From: Pseudoxanthomonas sp.
Lineage (GTDB): Bacteria > Pseudomonadota > Gammaproteobacteria > Xanthomonadales > Xanthomonadaceae
Direction: 5' to 3'
Assembly: GCA_026785795.1 (NCBI GenBank)
Contig: JAJAZJ010000291.1
Span: 1 to 8,067, forward strand
DNA length: 8,067 nucleotides
A program made the translations under genes and the position numbers. The number at the start of each line of letters is the position of its first letter. The first letter of the stretch is position 1. This document shows, piece after piece, positions 1-6,503 of the stretch. The notes under the pieces were generated by a model, which saw nothing but the letters and a program-made list of their open reading frames with translations, ran no database searches and was not told where the DNA came from.

Positions 1-255
1 CTGCAGCAGCGCCCGGGCCTCGTCCAGTGGCACCGGATAATCGAACTCCTGCCGGGTATGCCCGCGCTCACGGGATTTCAGGTTCAGGAACGCCCGCTCG
101 CCTTCGATCCTGATCCTGACCGATGCACGCTGCGCACCGCCTTCGACCATGGCCAGGTCATTGAGGTAGCCCTGGACCATGGGCACCATCTCATAGGCCG
201 CTGCACGCCATGATTCGTCCGTAACCAGGAACTTGCGCTCGATTTCTATGCCCAT
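1..255 (-). CDS. CYTH-domain protein (triphosphate tunnel enzyme family), 3' end beyond the window
   Basis: The first 85 residues of a CYTH-domain protein are visible, and the gene continues past the left edge. The family forms a beta-barrel tunnel that binds triphosphates through a metal; members include inorganic triphosphatases, thiamine triphosphatases and class IV adenylate cyclases. The family signature ExExK is seen as E4-I-E6-R-K8 in the opening MGIEIERKFLV. The tunnel-lining basic strand follows as R47-I-R49 and LNLK60, and then RQEFDYPVP at 68-76. Family proteins of this type are usually about 150-160 residues, so roughly half is present. The ATG at 253-255 is supported by AGGA at 263-266 with 7 nt spacing. 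It lies 66 bp after rlmD on the same strand. A weak promoter-like pair (TTGAAT at 302-307, CATACC at 278-283) could give it separate transcription. The exact substrate cannot be told from the sequence; a simple triphosphatase is likelier than a cyclase. Confidence 0.9.
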   Translation of the reverse strand, partial: MGIEIERKFLVTDESWRAAAYEMVPMVQGYLNDLAMVEGGAQRASVRIRIEGERAFLNLKSRERGHTRQEFDYPVPLDEARALLQ

Positions 256-262
256 GGATGGA

Positions 263-266
263 TCCT
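263..266 (-). promoter_or_regulatory. Ribosome binding site of the CYTH gene
   Basis: AGGA on the minus strand lies 7 nt before the ATG at 253-255. It fixes the start so that the protein opens directly with the conserved MGIEIERK strand. Confidence 0.6.
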
Positions 267-321
267 GGTTGGGTGCCGGTATGTGCGGGTCGTGGAGAAT
301 GATTCAAACACAGCCCAGCGA

Positions 322-1650
322 CTATCTGCTTTCAAACAGGGCGATGCTTTCCACGTGCCCGGTGTGCGGGAACATATCCATCACCCCGGCAGACTTCAGC
401 GTGTAGCCGCGCTCATGGACCAGGAAGCCAGCGTCACGCGCCAGCGAGGCGGGATGGCAGCTGACGTAGACGATGCGCTGCAGGTTTTTGAGCGGCAGTT
501 ACCTCAGTACCTGGTCGGCGCCGGAACGCGGCGGGTCGAGCAGCAGCTTGTTGAAGCCCTGCCGCATCCACGGAGTGCCCTGCAGGTCCTGGGTCAGGTC
601 GGCGGCGTGGAAATGTGCGTTGGCCAGGCCGTTGCGTTCGGCGTTCTCGCGGGCGCGCAGCACCAGGCCCGCCTCGCCCTCCACGCCGACCACTTCGCCG
701 GCCAGTCGGGCCATGGGCAGGGTGAAATTGCCCAGGCCGCAGAACAGGTCGAGGATGCGATCCTGTGGCTGCGGATCCAGCAATTCAAAGGTTCGCGCGA
801 TCATCGCCTGGTTCAACCCGGCGTTGACCTGGATGAAGTCCAGGGGACGGAAAGCGAGCTCTATATTCCACTGCGGCAGTGCGAAGGACAGCGCAGGCGC
901 CTGCGGCCACAGCGGTGCCACGCTGTCGCTGCCACCGGACTGCAGATAGATGGCGAAATCGTGCAAGGCGGCGAACTCAATCAGTTTGCCGCGGTCGGCC
1001 TCGTGCAGCGGGGTGAGGTGGCGGAAGACCAGCGCCACCGTCGCGTCGCCGGCAATGAACTCAATCTGCGGGATGTCGTTGCGTGCGTCCAGGCTTTCCA
1101 CCAGCGCAGCCAGGGCTTCGATGCGCTCCCCGATCTGCGGGATGACCGTATGGCAGACCTGTAGATCTGCGACAAAACGCGGATCGGTTTCGCGAAAGCC
1201 GACCAGGGTCTTGCCTTTCTTGTGCACGTGGCGCACCGAGAAGCGACCCTTGCGCCGGTAGCCCCAGCTGTCGCCTGTCAGCGGCGGCAGCACGACCTGC
1301 GGGGTGACGTGACCGATACGCTCCAGATTCTCCAGCAGCACGCGCTGCTTGAGCAGGATCTGCTTGTCTTCAGCCAGATGCTGCAGCACGCAGCCGCTGC
1401 AGGTGCCGAAGTGCGGGCAGCGCGGCGTCACCCGATCGGGCGACGCCTGCAGGACTTCAACGGTGCGGGCTTCATCGAAATGGCGATTCTTCGAGGTCAG
1501 CTCGGCCATGACGGTTTCGCCAGGCAGGGCACCGGCGACGAACACGGTCTTGCCGTCACGACGCGCTACGCCACGACCATCGTGGCTGTGGTCGACGATC
1601 TGTGCTTGAAACGGAGTTTTATCTATGCGCGGGGGGCGGGGTCTAGCCAC
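322..1650 (-). pseudogene. rlmD: 23S rRNA (uracil-1939-C5) methyltransferase RlmD (RumA), interrupted by an in-frame TAA
   Basis: RlmD uses SAM to make m5U1939 in 23S rRNA. The frame runs from a GTG at 1648-1650 to a TAG at 322-324, 442 codons, matching the usual length of about 440. Visible in order: N-terminal TRAM domain (about 10-67); iron-sulfur cysteines C78, C84, C87 and C166; SAM-binding motif ILDLFCGLGNF; LLLDPPRSGA. Codon 384 is TAA (499-501). Beyond it the same frame stays open for 58 codons and encodes the catalytic motifs VYVSCHP (nucleophile C398) and HTGHVES (base E434), ending LFESR. The terminated product of 383 residues would lack both catalytic residues and should be inactive. 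No ATG or good re-start follows the stop. GTG was chosen because it gives an N-terminus VARPRPPRIDKTPF like family members; an upstream TTG at 1728 would add a non-conserved extension across a hairpin. No clear Shine-Dalgarno is seen. It lies downstream of ydbL. A sequencing error or stop readthrough would restore a normal gene. Confidence 0.9.
499..501 (-). other. rlmD: Premature TAA stop inside rlmD
   Basis: On the minus strand the codons read GTA CTG AGG TAA CTG CCG CTC, with conserved RlmD sequence in the same frame on both sides. Family members usually have Gln-Leu-Pro-Leu here, so the ancestral codon was probably CAA (one change) or CAG (two changes). The neighbouring codons GTA and AGG are uncommon in GC-rich genomes. 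Confidence 0.85.
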
Positions 1651-1698
1651 GTGGAAACGGCTGCGTGCTGTGCGGGTGCTTATTGTCGCACTACCAAC

Positions 1699-1719
1699 CC
1701 TTCTCCCTCCGGGAGAAGG
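1699..1719. repeat. Hairpin between ydbL and rlmD (possible terminator or attenuator)
   Basis: CCTTCTCCC at 1699-1707 and GGGAGAAGG at 1711-1719 form a perfect 9-bp stem with a 3-nt loop. On the minus strand it starts 9 nt after the ydbL stop and ends 48 nt before the rlmD start. No T-run follows on that strand (next bases GTTGG), so it is not a textbook intrinsic terminator. Similar CCCTTCTCCC / GGGAGAAGG palindromes are, from memory, frequent between genes in Xanthomonas and Stenotrophomonas, so this may be one copy of a dispersed family. The rest of the 78-bp gap shows nothing clear. Confidence 0.55.
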
Positions 1720-1728
1720 AAACCCCAA

Positions 1729-2340
1729 TCACTTCTGCTTCCAGCTGCCGCCTGCGTCCTGGTACCACCAGCCGCTGCGTGCGCTGGCGATCCACTGCTG
1801 GGCGAAAGTGCTGCGGATCTGGCCTTCCCATTCCGGATGCCCGTTGGCCACGGCGATTTCCCGATACACCGCCTTGCGGTCGCGGTTGTCGTCAGCCACT
1901 GCCTGGGTCATGGCTACGCGGTCCTTCAGCGTCAGCTTGGACGGATCGCGCACTTCCACCATGCCGTTGTTGGTGAGCCCCAGCGCGCCGGCGTCAAAGC
2001 CGGACCGCAGCTGCGCTTGGAAACGCTGCTCCATGCGTGACTGGATAGCCGCGATGGCAGGGGTCTGGATGCTGAAGTCGGCCCGTTCCTGGGCGTAGGC
2101 GGTGCCGATGCCGACCAGCGCCAGCCAGTTGAACTCACGGCTGGACGGAACCAGCGAGGCGCTGCCGCCCGGACTGGGTAGCGGCGTGGACTGGGTGCCG
2201 CCCGCATCGTCGCCAATCACGTTCTCCACGAAGTCCTTGGCCGCCTCCTTGGCTTCTGCCGCCGGGAAATATACGTTGATGGTGACGCATGCCGTCATCA
2301 AGACGGTGGCTGCAAGTGAGGTTCCGAACCAACGGATCAT
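1729..2340 (-). CDS. ydbL: YdbL-family (DUF1318) lipoprotein
   Basis: A 203-residue exported lipoprotein is encoded. The N-terminus MIRWFGTSLAATVLMTAC has a charged start, a hydrophobic stretch and a lipobox-like end at C18. It is followed by VTINVYFP and a helix AEAKEAAKDFVENVIG. A Pro/Gly/Ser-rich linker spans about 44-69. A second hydrophobic stretch, WLALVGIGTAYAQ (72-84), ends like a signal peptidase site. The DUF1318 domain spans about 88-203, with the NG...W...G.W..K ending typical of YdbL. In E. coli, YdbL is a periplasmic protein proposed to keep the lipoprotein YnbE from multimerising while YnbE works with YdbH. Here the gene begins 14 bp after the ydbH stop, with a strong AGGAG, so the two are surely co-transcribed. 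No ynbE lies between them; the lipidated N-terminus may serve that role (inference). The family assignment is secure, the cellular role less so. Confidence 0.85.
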   Translation of the reverse strand: MIRWFGTSLAATVLMTACVTINVYFPAAEAKEAAKDFVENVIGDDAGGTQSTPLPSPGGSASLVPSSREFNWLALVGIGTAYAQERADFSIQTPAIAAIQSRMEQRFQAQLRSGFDAGALGLTNNGMVEVRDPSKLTLKDRVAMTQAVADDNRDRKAVYREIAVANGHPEWEGQIRSTFAQQWIASARSGWWYQDAGGSWKQK

Positions 2341-2346
2341 GGGTGA

Positions 2347-2351
2347 CTCCT
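2347..2351 (-). promoter_or_regulatory. Ribosome binding site of ydbL
   Basis: AGGAG on the minus strand lies 6 nt before the ATG at 2338-2340, immediately after the ydbH TAA at 2355-2357. It is the best Shine-Dalgarno in the window and supports translational linkage of the pair. Confidence 0.75.
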
Positions 2352-2354
2352 GGA

Positions 2355-4373
2355 TTATTCAATGACGGGAACGCTGTCGCCTTTAGTGATGTCCACCAGG
2401 CGTTCCACCAGCGTGGGCCAATCCACGCGGCGGTTGAACCCCACCACGCTCAGGTGCGGCAAACCCGAACCCTGCACGATACTAAAGCTGTTGCCGGCTG
2501 AACTGAGGCCATCCATGTCGCAGACCTCTTCCGCCAGCCGACAGCTTATGCCTATTTTGCGGTAGCCGAAGTCCTCGAACAGCTGTAGCGCCTGTGCCTG
2601 CAGGCTTTCGCCAAGACCGCCCTGGCCGCCGCCGACGTTGGAGATGTCCTGCACGGCGCGCTGGCTGATGCGCTGCCTGCCCTGCCACGCGGGATCGGTG
2701 TGGAACTCTGCATCGAAGCTCTGCGGGCTCCAGTCGACCATGCGCAACTGGCGGATGCTGCCGTCCAGAGCGCCGGTGATCTGCCCGAAACCCAGCACTT
2801 CGGTCAGGGACTGCAGGCTCAGGTCATCCAGCACGATGTCGGCGGACAGGGTGGGCGCGGTGCCGAACGGGCGCTCCATGGCCAGACCCGACACCATCAC
2901 GGTGCCATCGAACATCTGCGCGGTCAGCGTGCCCTCGAAGTCCAGGCGGTCATTGGCATAGCGCACCATGGGAATGCGCCCGTCCAGCCGGCCCCTGAAC
3001 GCAGGCCACGCCAGCGCCGCGGAGACCTGGCCAATGTCCACTTGTTCCACGGTCAGGCTGAGGTCGAACTCCATCCCGCGGCCCTCGGCCGGAGGTCGCA
3101 GGTTGAGGCCGTCGAAACGCAGCTGCCCGCCCAGCATCGGGATGCTCACGGCCTGGACCAGGCCCAGGTTCCCCCCTTCACTGCGCAGCGGGAACGAGGC
3201 GCCGCCAAACTCCAGCCCCTGCAGCGCACCGCGTCGCCAGCTCATGCTGCTGGACTGCGCTGTGCTTGCGGAGAAGCTTGGCTTGCCGGACAGCCCCTCC
3301 AGACGGAAGCGCTGTTGCGCGTCGATCACTGATACATCGTGAAGCTCGGCGTCGGCATGGGCCACGGCGCCCTCATCAAGTACCAGATGGGCCTGCATTG
3401 CGCCGTTCAACTGCAGCTCACCCAGGCCAAACAGTCCAAGCCATCCTGAGAGATAGCGTGCGCGGACGGGCGCCAGGTCATGCGCGTCCAGCTGCAGATC
3501 CGCCTCGCGAAGGCTGGCATCAGCGCCGAACCCGAGGGCCCCCTCCACCCGCAGCGCGTCACCGTCGTCCCAAGAGAACTGCGGGATCTTCCATCCGCTG
3601 CTGCCCTGTCGCTGCGCGGCAAGGCTGAGCGCCACGGGCGTGGGCGGCAACGCGACGTAGGCCGAGCCCGCCAGGATTTCGCCGCCGCGCAAATCGCCGT
3701 CCAAGGTGAGCAGGGCAAGCCCCTTCGAACTGCGATAGTCGAGATCGAACTGCGCGCCGACGCCCTCTGCCGCAGTGCTGCCGTCCTGCGTATCCAGGGC
3801 CAGCCCGGACACGGAAAGTCGCCCCGTTACGCGCAGTGGCCGCTGCGTGGCGGTCTCTATGGACAGCCTGCCGCTGAGCGTTCCGCCGTTGAGGCGCGCC
3901 GCTGGCCAGGCCGTATCCAGCAAGGCCTGGGACCAGGCCAGGGGTACCCGGGTCAGATCGAGCCGGGTCAGGTCAGGGCTGGCCGAATTGCGGCTCAGGG
4001 CAAGCACCGCATCGCCGCGCGACAGCGTTGCATCGGTGGTAGCCGTGGCCAGGTCAACGGTCAAGACCATGGGCGGATTCCCGGGGCTGCGCAGCTCGCC
4101 GGCGCAGCGCCAACCGCTGTCCGCAGGACTGCGCTGCAGCGGGCAGCGCCAGCTCAGGTTGTCGAAGCGATAGCCCAGGTCTGCGGCGGTCACCTGCCGG
4201 GCGCTGAGGGTGAGCTGGCCGCTGTCCGCACCCGCCGGCCACTGCAGCTCAACGGTGACCCCACGCAAGGTGGCCACCGGGGTGGTCACCTGTGCGATGC
4301 GCGCTGTCATGCTGCCGGCCTGTGCAGGGGCCAGCACGACCAGCAGGAGCAGCGGTAAGATGCGCCGAAGCAT
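2355..4373 (-). CDS. ydbH: YdbH-like AsmA-family envelope protein
   Basis: The protein is 672 residues if it starts at the ATG 4371-4373; an ATG at 4383-4385 would add four. MLRRILPLLLLVVLAPAQA followed by G is a clear signal sequence or N-terminal anchor. The rest is rich in alternating strand patterns (repeated LxLDGxLRGG and LRFDGLNLRPP types), as expected for the long hydrophobic-groove beta-sheet of AsmA-like proteins. The C-terminal 70 residues carry the YdbH hallmark: GYRKIGISCRL, VCDMDG, GSGLPHLSVVGFNRRVDWPTLVERL. In E. coli, YdbH, TamB and YhdP redundantly support phospholipid transport from inner to outer membrane. E. coli YdbH is about 880 residues, so this version is shorter, mainly in the middle. 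It is followed by ydbL after 14 bp. No good Shine-Dalgarno precedes either ATG, and the divergent REC-Hpt gene starts at 4390, so any promoter must lie within that gene. The frame continues upstream to 4922, but that part is antisense to the REC-Hpt gene and is not coding. Confidence 0.8.
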   Translation of the reverse strand: MLRRILPLLLLVVLAPAQAGSMTARIAQVTTPVATLRGVTVELQWPAGADSGQLTLSARQVTAADLGYRFDNLSWRCPLQRSPADSGWRCAGELRSPGNPPMVLTVDLATATTDATLSRGDAVLALSRNSASPDLTRLDLTRVPLAWSQALLDTAWPAARLNGGTLSGRLSIETATQRPLRVTGRLSVSGLALDTQDGSTAAEGVGAQFDLDYRSSKGLALLTLDGDLRGGEILAGSAYVALPPTPVALSLAAQRQGSSGWKIPQFSWDDGDALRVEGALGFGADASLREADLQLDAHDLAPVRARYLSGWLGLFGLGELQLNGAMQAHLVLDEGAVAHADAELHDVSVIDAQQRFRLEGLSGKPSFSASTAQSSSMSWRRGALQGLEFGGASFPLRSEGGNLGLVQAVSIPMLGGQLRFDGLNLRPPAEGRGMEFDLSLTVEQVDIGQVSAALAWPAFRGRLDGRIPMVRYANDRLDFEGTLTAQMFDGTVMVSGLAMERPFGTAPTLSADIVLDDLSLQSLTEVLGFGQITGALDGSIRQLRMVDWSPQSFDAEFHTDPAWQGRQRISQRAVQDISNVGGGQGGLGESLQAQALQLFEDFGYRKIGISCRLAEEVCDMDGLSSAGNSFSIVQGSGLPHLSVVGFNRRVDWPTLVERLVDITKGDSVPVIE

Positions 4374-4389
4374 GGCGGGCAGCATAACG

Positions 4390-5112
4390 ATGTCGGACGA
4401 CCTGCGAACCAAGCCACGCCTGTTGCTGGTGGAGGATGACCCCATCAGCCGCGGGTTCATGCAAGCCGCACTTGAAGGCATGCCCGCCGAGGTGGAGCCC
4501 GTGAACAGCGTGGCCCAGGCGCTGGCGCTACCCACCCTCCACGACCTCTGGCTGCTGGACGTCAACCTGCCCGATGGCAGCGGCATCACGCTGCTGGCGC
4601 AGCTGCGGGCGCGTTCGTCCACCACGCCGGCGCTCGCGCACACCGCCGACGATTCACCCGCGCTGCATGCGGAACTGCGCATGGCCGGCTTCGCCGACAT
4701 CCTGGTCAAGCCGCTGACGGCGGCCAGCCTCAGGCAGCGGGTGGGCCAATGGCTGATGGACTCGGGTGGCGCCACACCCTGTGCCGCGCCATGCCAGGAT
4801 TCGGGGCGAGCGCCGTTCTGGGACAAACAGGCCGCGCTGGCCGTCCTGAACGGGAACCAGGCGAATGCCGCGACTCTGCGCACGATGTTCCTGGGTGAAC
4901 TTCCGCGGCAGCACCAAGCCATCCTGGCCCACCTGGCTTCCGGGGATGTACCGGGCGCGAAGCGCGAGCTGCATCAGCTCAAGGCCAGCAGTGGCTTTGT
5001 CGGTGCGTTACGACTGAATGCCGCTGCCTCCGCACTGGACAGGACGGTAGATGATCGCGAAAAGCTGATCGCATTCAACGAGGCCGTGCGCGATACGCTT
5101 TCTTCAGGCTGA
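4390..5112 (+). CDS. Receiver-Hpt phosphorelay protein (response regulator with C-terminal histidine phosphotransfer domain)
   Basis: The product is 240 residues with two domains. The receiver domain spans about 9-124: LLLVEDD with acidic pair E15/D16, phospho-acceptor D57 in [12 protein letters not shown]85, and K107 in ILVKPL. All residues needed for phosphorylation are present. After a short linker, the Hpt domain (about 143-235) has the phospho-histidine motif [15 protein letters not shown] with H195. No DNA-binding, cyclase or phosphodiesterase output domain is present, so it probably passes phosphate to or from a hybrid kinase or another regulator. No kinase gene is in the window. The ATG at 4390 begins just before the receiver domain; the open frame extends back to 4210, but that part overlaps ydbH antisense and lacks domain similarity. 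No strong Shine-Dalgarno is seen, so a leaderless or very short leader message is possible. The 3' end overlaps recO tail to tail. Confidence 0.85.
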   Translation: MSDDLRTKPRLLLVEDDPISRGFMQAALEGMPAEVEPVNSVAQALALPTLHDLWLLDVNLPDGSGITLLAQLRARSSTTPALAHTADDSPALHAELRMAGFADILVKPLTAASLRQRVGQWLMDSGGATPCAAPCQDSGRAPFWDKQAALAVLNGNQANAATLRTMFLGELPRQHQAILAHLASGDVPGAKRELHQLKASSGFVGALRLNAAASALDRTVDDREKLIAFNEAVRDTLSSG

Positions 5113-5847
5113 TTCGGGCTTGGGCCGCCGCAGTCGTCCCAGCTCACCCAGCATGTCCCAGGATTTCAGGCTGCGCCCTCCCAGATGATGGGCCAGCACG
5201 CTGCGCAAGGCCAGGCGCAGGCTGGCCAGGTCATCGGCCTCGGGCTGCCTATCCGCGGCCAACGCCAGCAGGGCGCTGCCCATCGCCGCTGCGTTGCGGT
5301 CCTCGCGGCCCCGGTCACTGAGCAGCCGGCGCGGCCCATGCTCGGCGTCCAGCAGGTAGCGCGCGGCAGGATCCATGGCCACGCCGTCGCCGTCTTCGGC
5401 CAGGTCGAAGCCTGAACCCAGCGAGCCGAGCAGGTCACGCTCGAAGCGGCGCAGGGTCCAGGCCAGCGAATCGTCCTGCGCGAGCCTGGACCGGGTTTCG
5501 CCGTAGACAAGATAGAGGTCAGGCTGCGGGTCCCCGCGCTGGGTCATGCGCAGCACCAGCTCGTTGAGATAGAACCCGGCCAGCATGGCGTCGCCTGCCA
5601 GGCGCGGGGCCACATCCAGCGCTTCGGCAGCTACAAGCTGCGCCAATTCCCCCCCCTGCACCGCATCCAGCCGGATGTGCTGAAGCGGCTGCAGTGCGGC
5701 GCGCAGCAGTTGCTTCTTCGGCCCGTGCACGCCGCGCGCCACCAGGCCGATGCGCCCGTGTTCAGCACTCAGCACTTCAACCAGCAGGCTGGTCTCGCGC
5801 CAGTTGCGCGCATGCAGGACGAAGGCAGGCTGGCTATCTATGCGCAT
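5104..5847 (-). CDS. recO: DNA repair protein RecO
   Basis: RecO works with RecR to displace SSB and load RecA at single-strand gaps, and it anneals complementary strands (RecF pathway). The protein is 247 residues, normal for the family. The N-terminal OB fold includes [21 protein letters not shown] and GLVARGV; the helical C-terminal part includes [22 protein letters not shown] and the ending [16 protein letters not shown]. It has no cysteines, so it lacks the zinc site of some RecO proteins, as does E. coli RecO. The ATG at 5845-5847 gives [14 protein letters not shown], the usual start. A TTG at 5869-5871 would add eight residues and is less likely. No good Shine-Dalgarno is visible for either. 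An eight-G run (plus-strand C at 5649-5656) lies in the codons for QGGE. The 99-bp space to the divergent PepSY gene contains no convincing promoter that I can see. Confidence 0.95.
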   Translation of the reverse strand: MRIDSQPAFVLHARNWRETSLLVEVLSAEHGRIGLVARGVHGPKKQLLRAALQPLQHIRLDAVQGGELAQLVAAEALDVAPRLAGDAMLAGFYLNELVLRMTQRGDPQPDLYLVYGETRSRLAQDDSLAWTLRRFERDLLGSLGSGFDLAEDGDGVAMDPAARYLLDAEHGPRRLLSDRGREDRNAAAMGSALLALAADRQPEADDLASLRLALRSVLAHHLGGRSLKSWDMLGELGRLRRPKPESA

Positions 5848-5946
5848 GGGCAAAACGCGGCCGAAAAACAAACGTGAGATGCTGCAGATGTCGCGGCTGT
5901 AAGCAGCCTATGCAGGAATTCCCGCAGCTTTGCTTCGAAGGGGATT

Positions 5947-6441
5947 GTGACGCGCATGATGACCATACTAAACGTGATTCTGGCTACCGGCAGTTTGGCA
6001 GACGCCGGCATGTCTGCATTTTCCGCCGAGCCCGCCGCTGCTGCCGGCAACAAGCTGCTTTCGGCCATTCTGGCAACGGTCGAGAAAGAAGGCACGGTGG
6101 TAAGTGTCGACCGCGATCGGCGCCGCTGGGAAGTGCTGGTCTGCCAGCAGCGTGGCGCCTGCATCGAACTCTACCTTGACCTGGCGACAGGCAGGAAATT
6201 GAAACGCGAGCGCGAAGCCTCATTCGATTCGCAGCCGCCGCCCGATGCAAAGCCGCTATCGGTGATCGTGGCTTCGCTGGAGCGGCAGAACCTAGGCAAT
6301 ATCCACGAGATCGACTTCGATGACCGCGAGTGGGAAGTGGAGGTGCGGCCAGAAGACAGTCGCCGCCTTGAACTTCACGTCGACCCGATGACCGGCACGA
6401 TCACGCGCTGCCGTGGCGGTAGCGGCTGCCCTGCAGTCTGA
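5947..6441 (+). CDS. Exported protein with two PepSY-like repeats
   Basis: The product is 164 residues from a GTG at 5947; ATG at 5956 or 5959 are alternatives. GAAGG at 5937-5941 is 5 nt before the GTG and too far for ideal use with the ATGs. The N-terminus resembles a signal peptide, with possible cleavage after FSA (residue 27), though its hydrophobic core is modest. Two similar units follow. Unit 1 (about 37-90) has LLSAILATVEKEG, SVDRDRRRWEVLV and LDLATGRKLKRE. Unit 2 (about 104-158) has LSVIVASLERQN, IDFDDREWEVEV and VDPMTGTITRCR. Helix, then WEVEV strand, then D.xTG.. strand is the PepSY pattern. PepSY domains occur in periplasmic proteins and are thought to modulate proteases or partner proteins. 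Four cysteines form two CX5C motifs (C66/C72 and C155/C161). The gene is oriented against its neighbours and sits between era and recO. I do not recognise it as a named gene. Confidence 0.75.
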   Translation: MTRMMTILNVILATGSLADAGMSAFSAEPAAAAGNKLLSAILATVEKEGTVVSVDRDRRRWEVLVCQQRGACIELYLDLATGRKLKREREASFDSQPPPDAKPLSVIVASLERQNLGNIHEIDFDDREWEVEVRPEDSRRLELHVDPMTGTITRCRGGSGCPAV

Positions 6442-6449
6442 TGGACGAA

Positions 6450-6477
6450 AGGTCATGGGCATCCTTGCCCATGACCT
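6450..6477. terminator. Hairpin between the convergent PepSY gene and era
   Basis: AGGTCATGGGCA at 6450-6461 and its exact reverse complement at 6466-6477 form a 12-bp stem with a 4-nt loop (TCCT). It lies 8 nt after the PepSY stop and 26 nt beyond the era stop. The minus-strand exit reads TTTCGTCC, a short T-run, so it fits termination of the rnc-era transcript better than of the plus-strand gene, where GGTCTATG follows. It probably serves both directions. Confidence 0.65.
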
Positions 6478-6503
6478 GGTCTATGCGATGCGCGGTTTGA
6501 GCT

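Noticed and set aside
283..1164. Plus-strand open frame of 293 codons antisense to rlmD
   Set aside because: It is fully covered by rlmD, which has clear family motifs. The translated product shows no recognisable domain, and long antisense frames are expected in GC-rich DNA.
1629..1641. G-rich run near the rlmD start as a G-quadruplex or phase-variable tract
   Set aside because: It has only two G tracts (six and four), too few for a quadruplex, and it encodes an ordinary Arg/Pro-rich N-terminus.
3480..4358. Plus-strand open frame of 292 codons antisense to ydbH
   Set aside because: It has no domain-like sequence and a Gln/Arg/Gly-rich shadow composition; the opposite strand encodes a convincing YdbH-like protein with a signal peptide.
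4210..4389. Upstream extension of the REC-Hpt frame
   Set aside because: The receiver domain begins right after the ATG at 4390; the extension overlaps the ydbH 5' end in antisense and has no domain.
4374..4922. Upstream extension of the ydbH frame
   Set aside because: It is antisense to the REC-Hpt gene, and the signal peptide would be buried internally. The start at 4373 fits an exported protein.
5895..5908. Small inverted repeat GGCTG-TAAG-CAGCC between recO and the PepSY gene
   Set aside because: The stem is only 5 bp, which is common by chance at this GC content, and no promoter or operator context was recognised.
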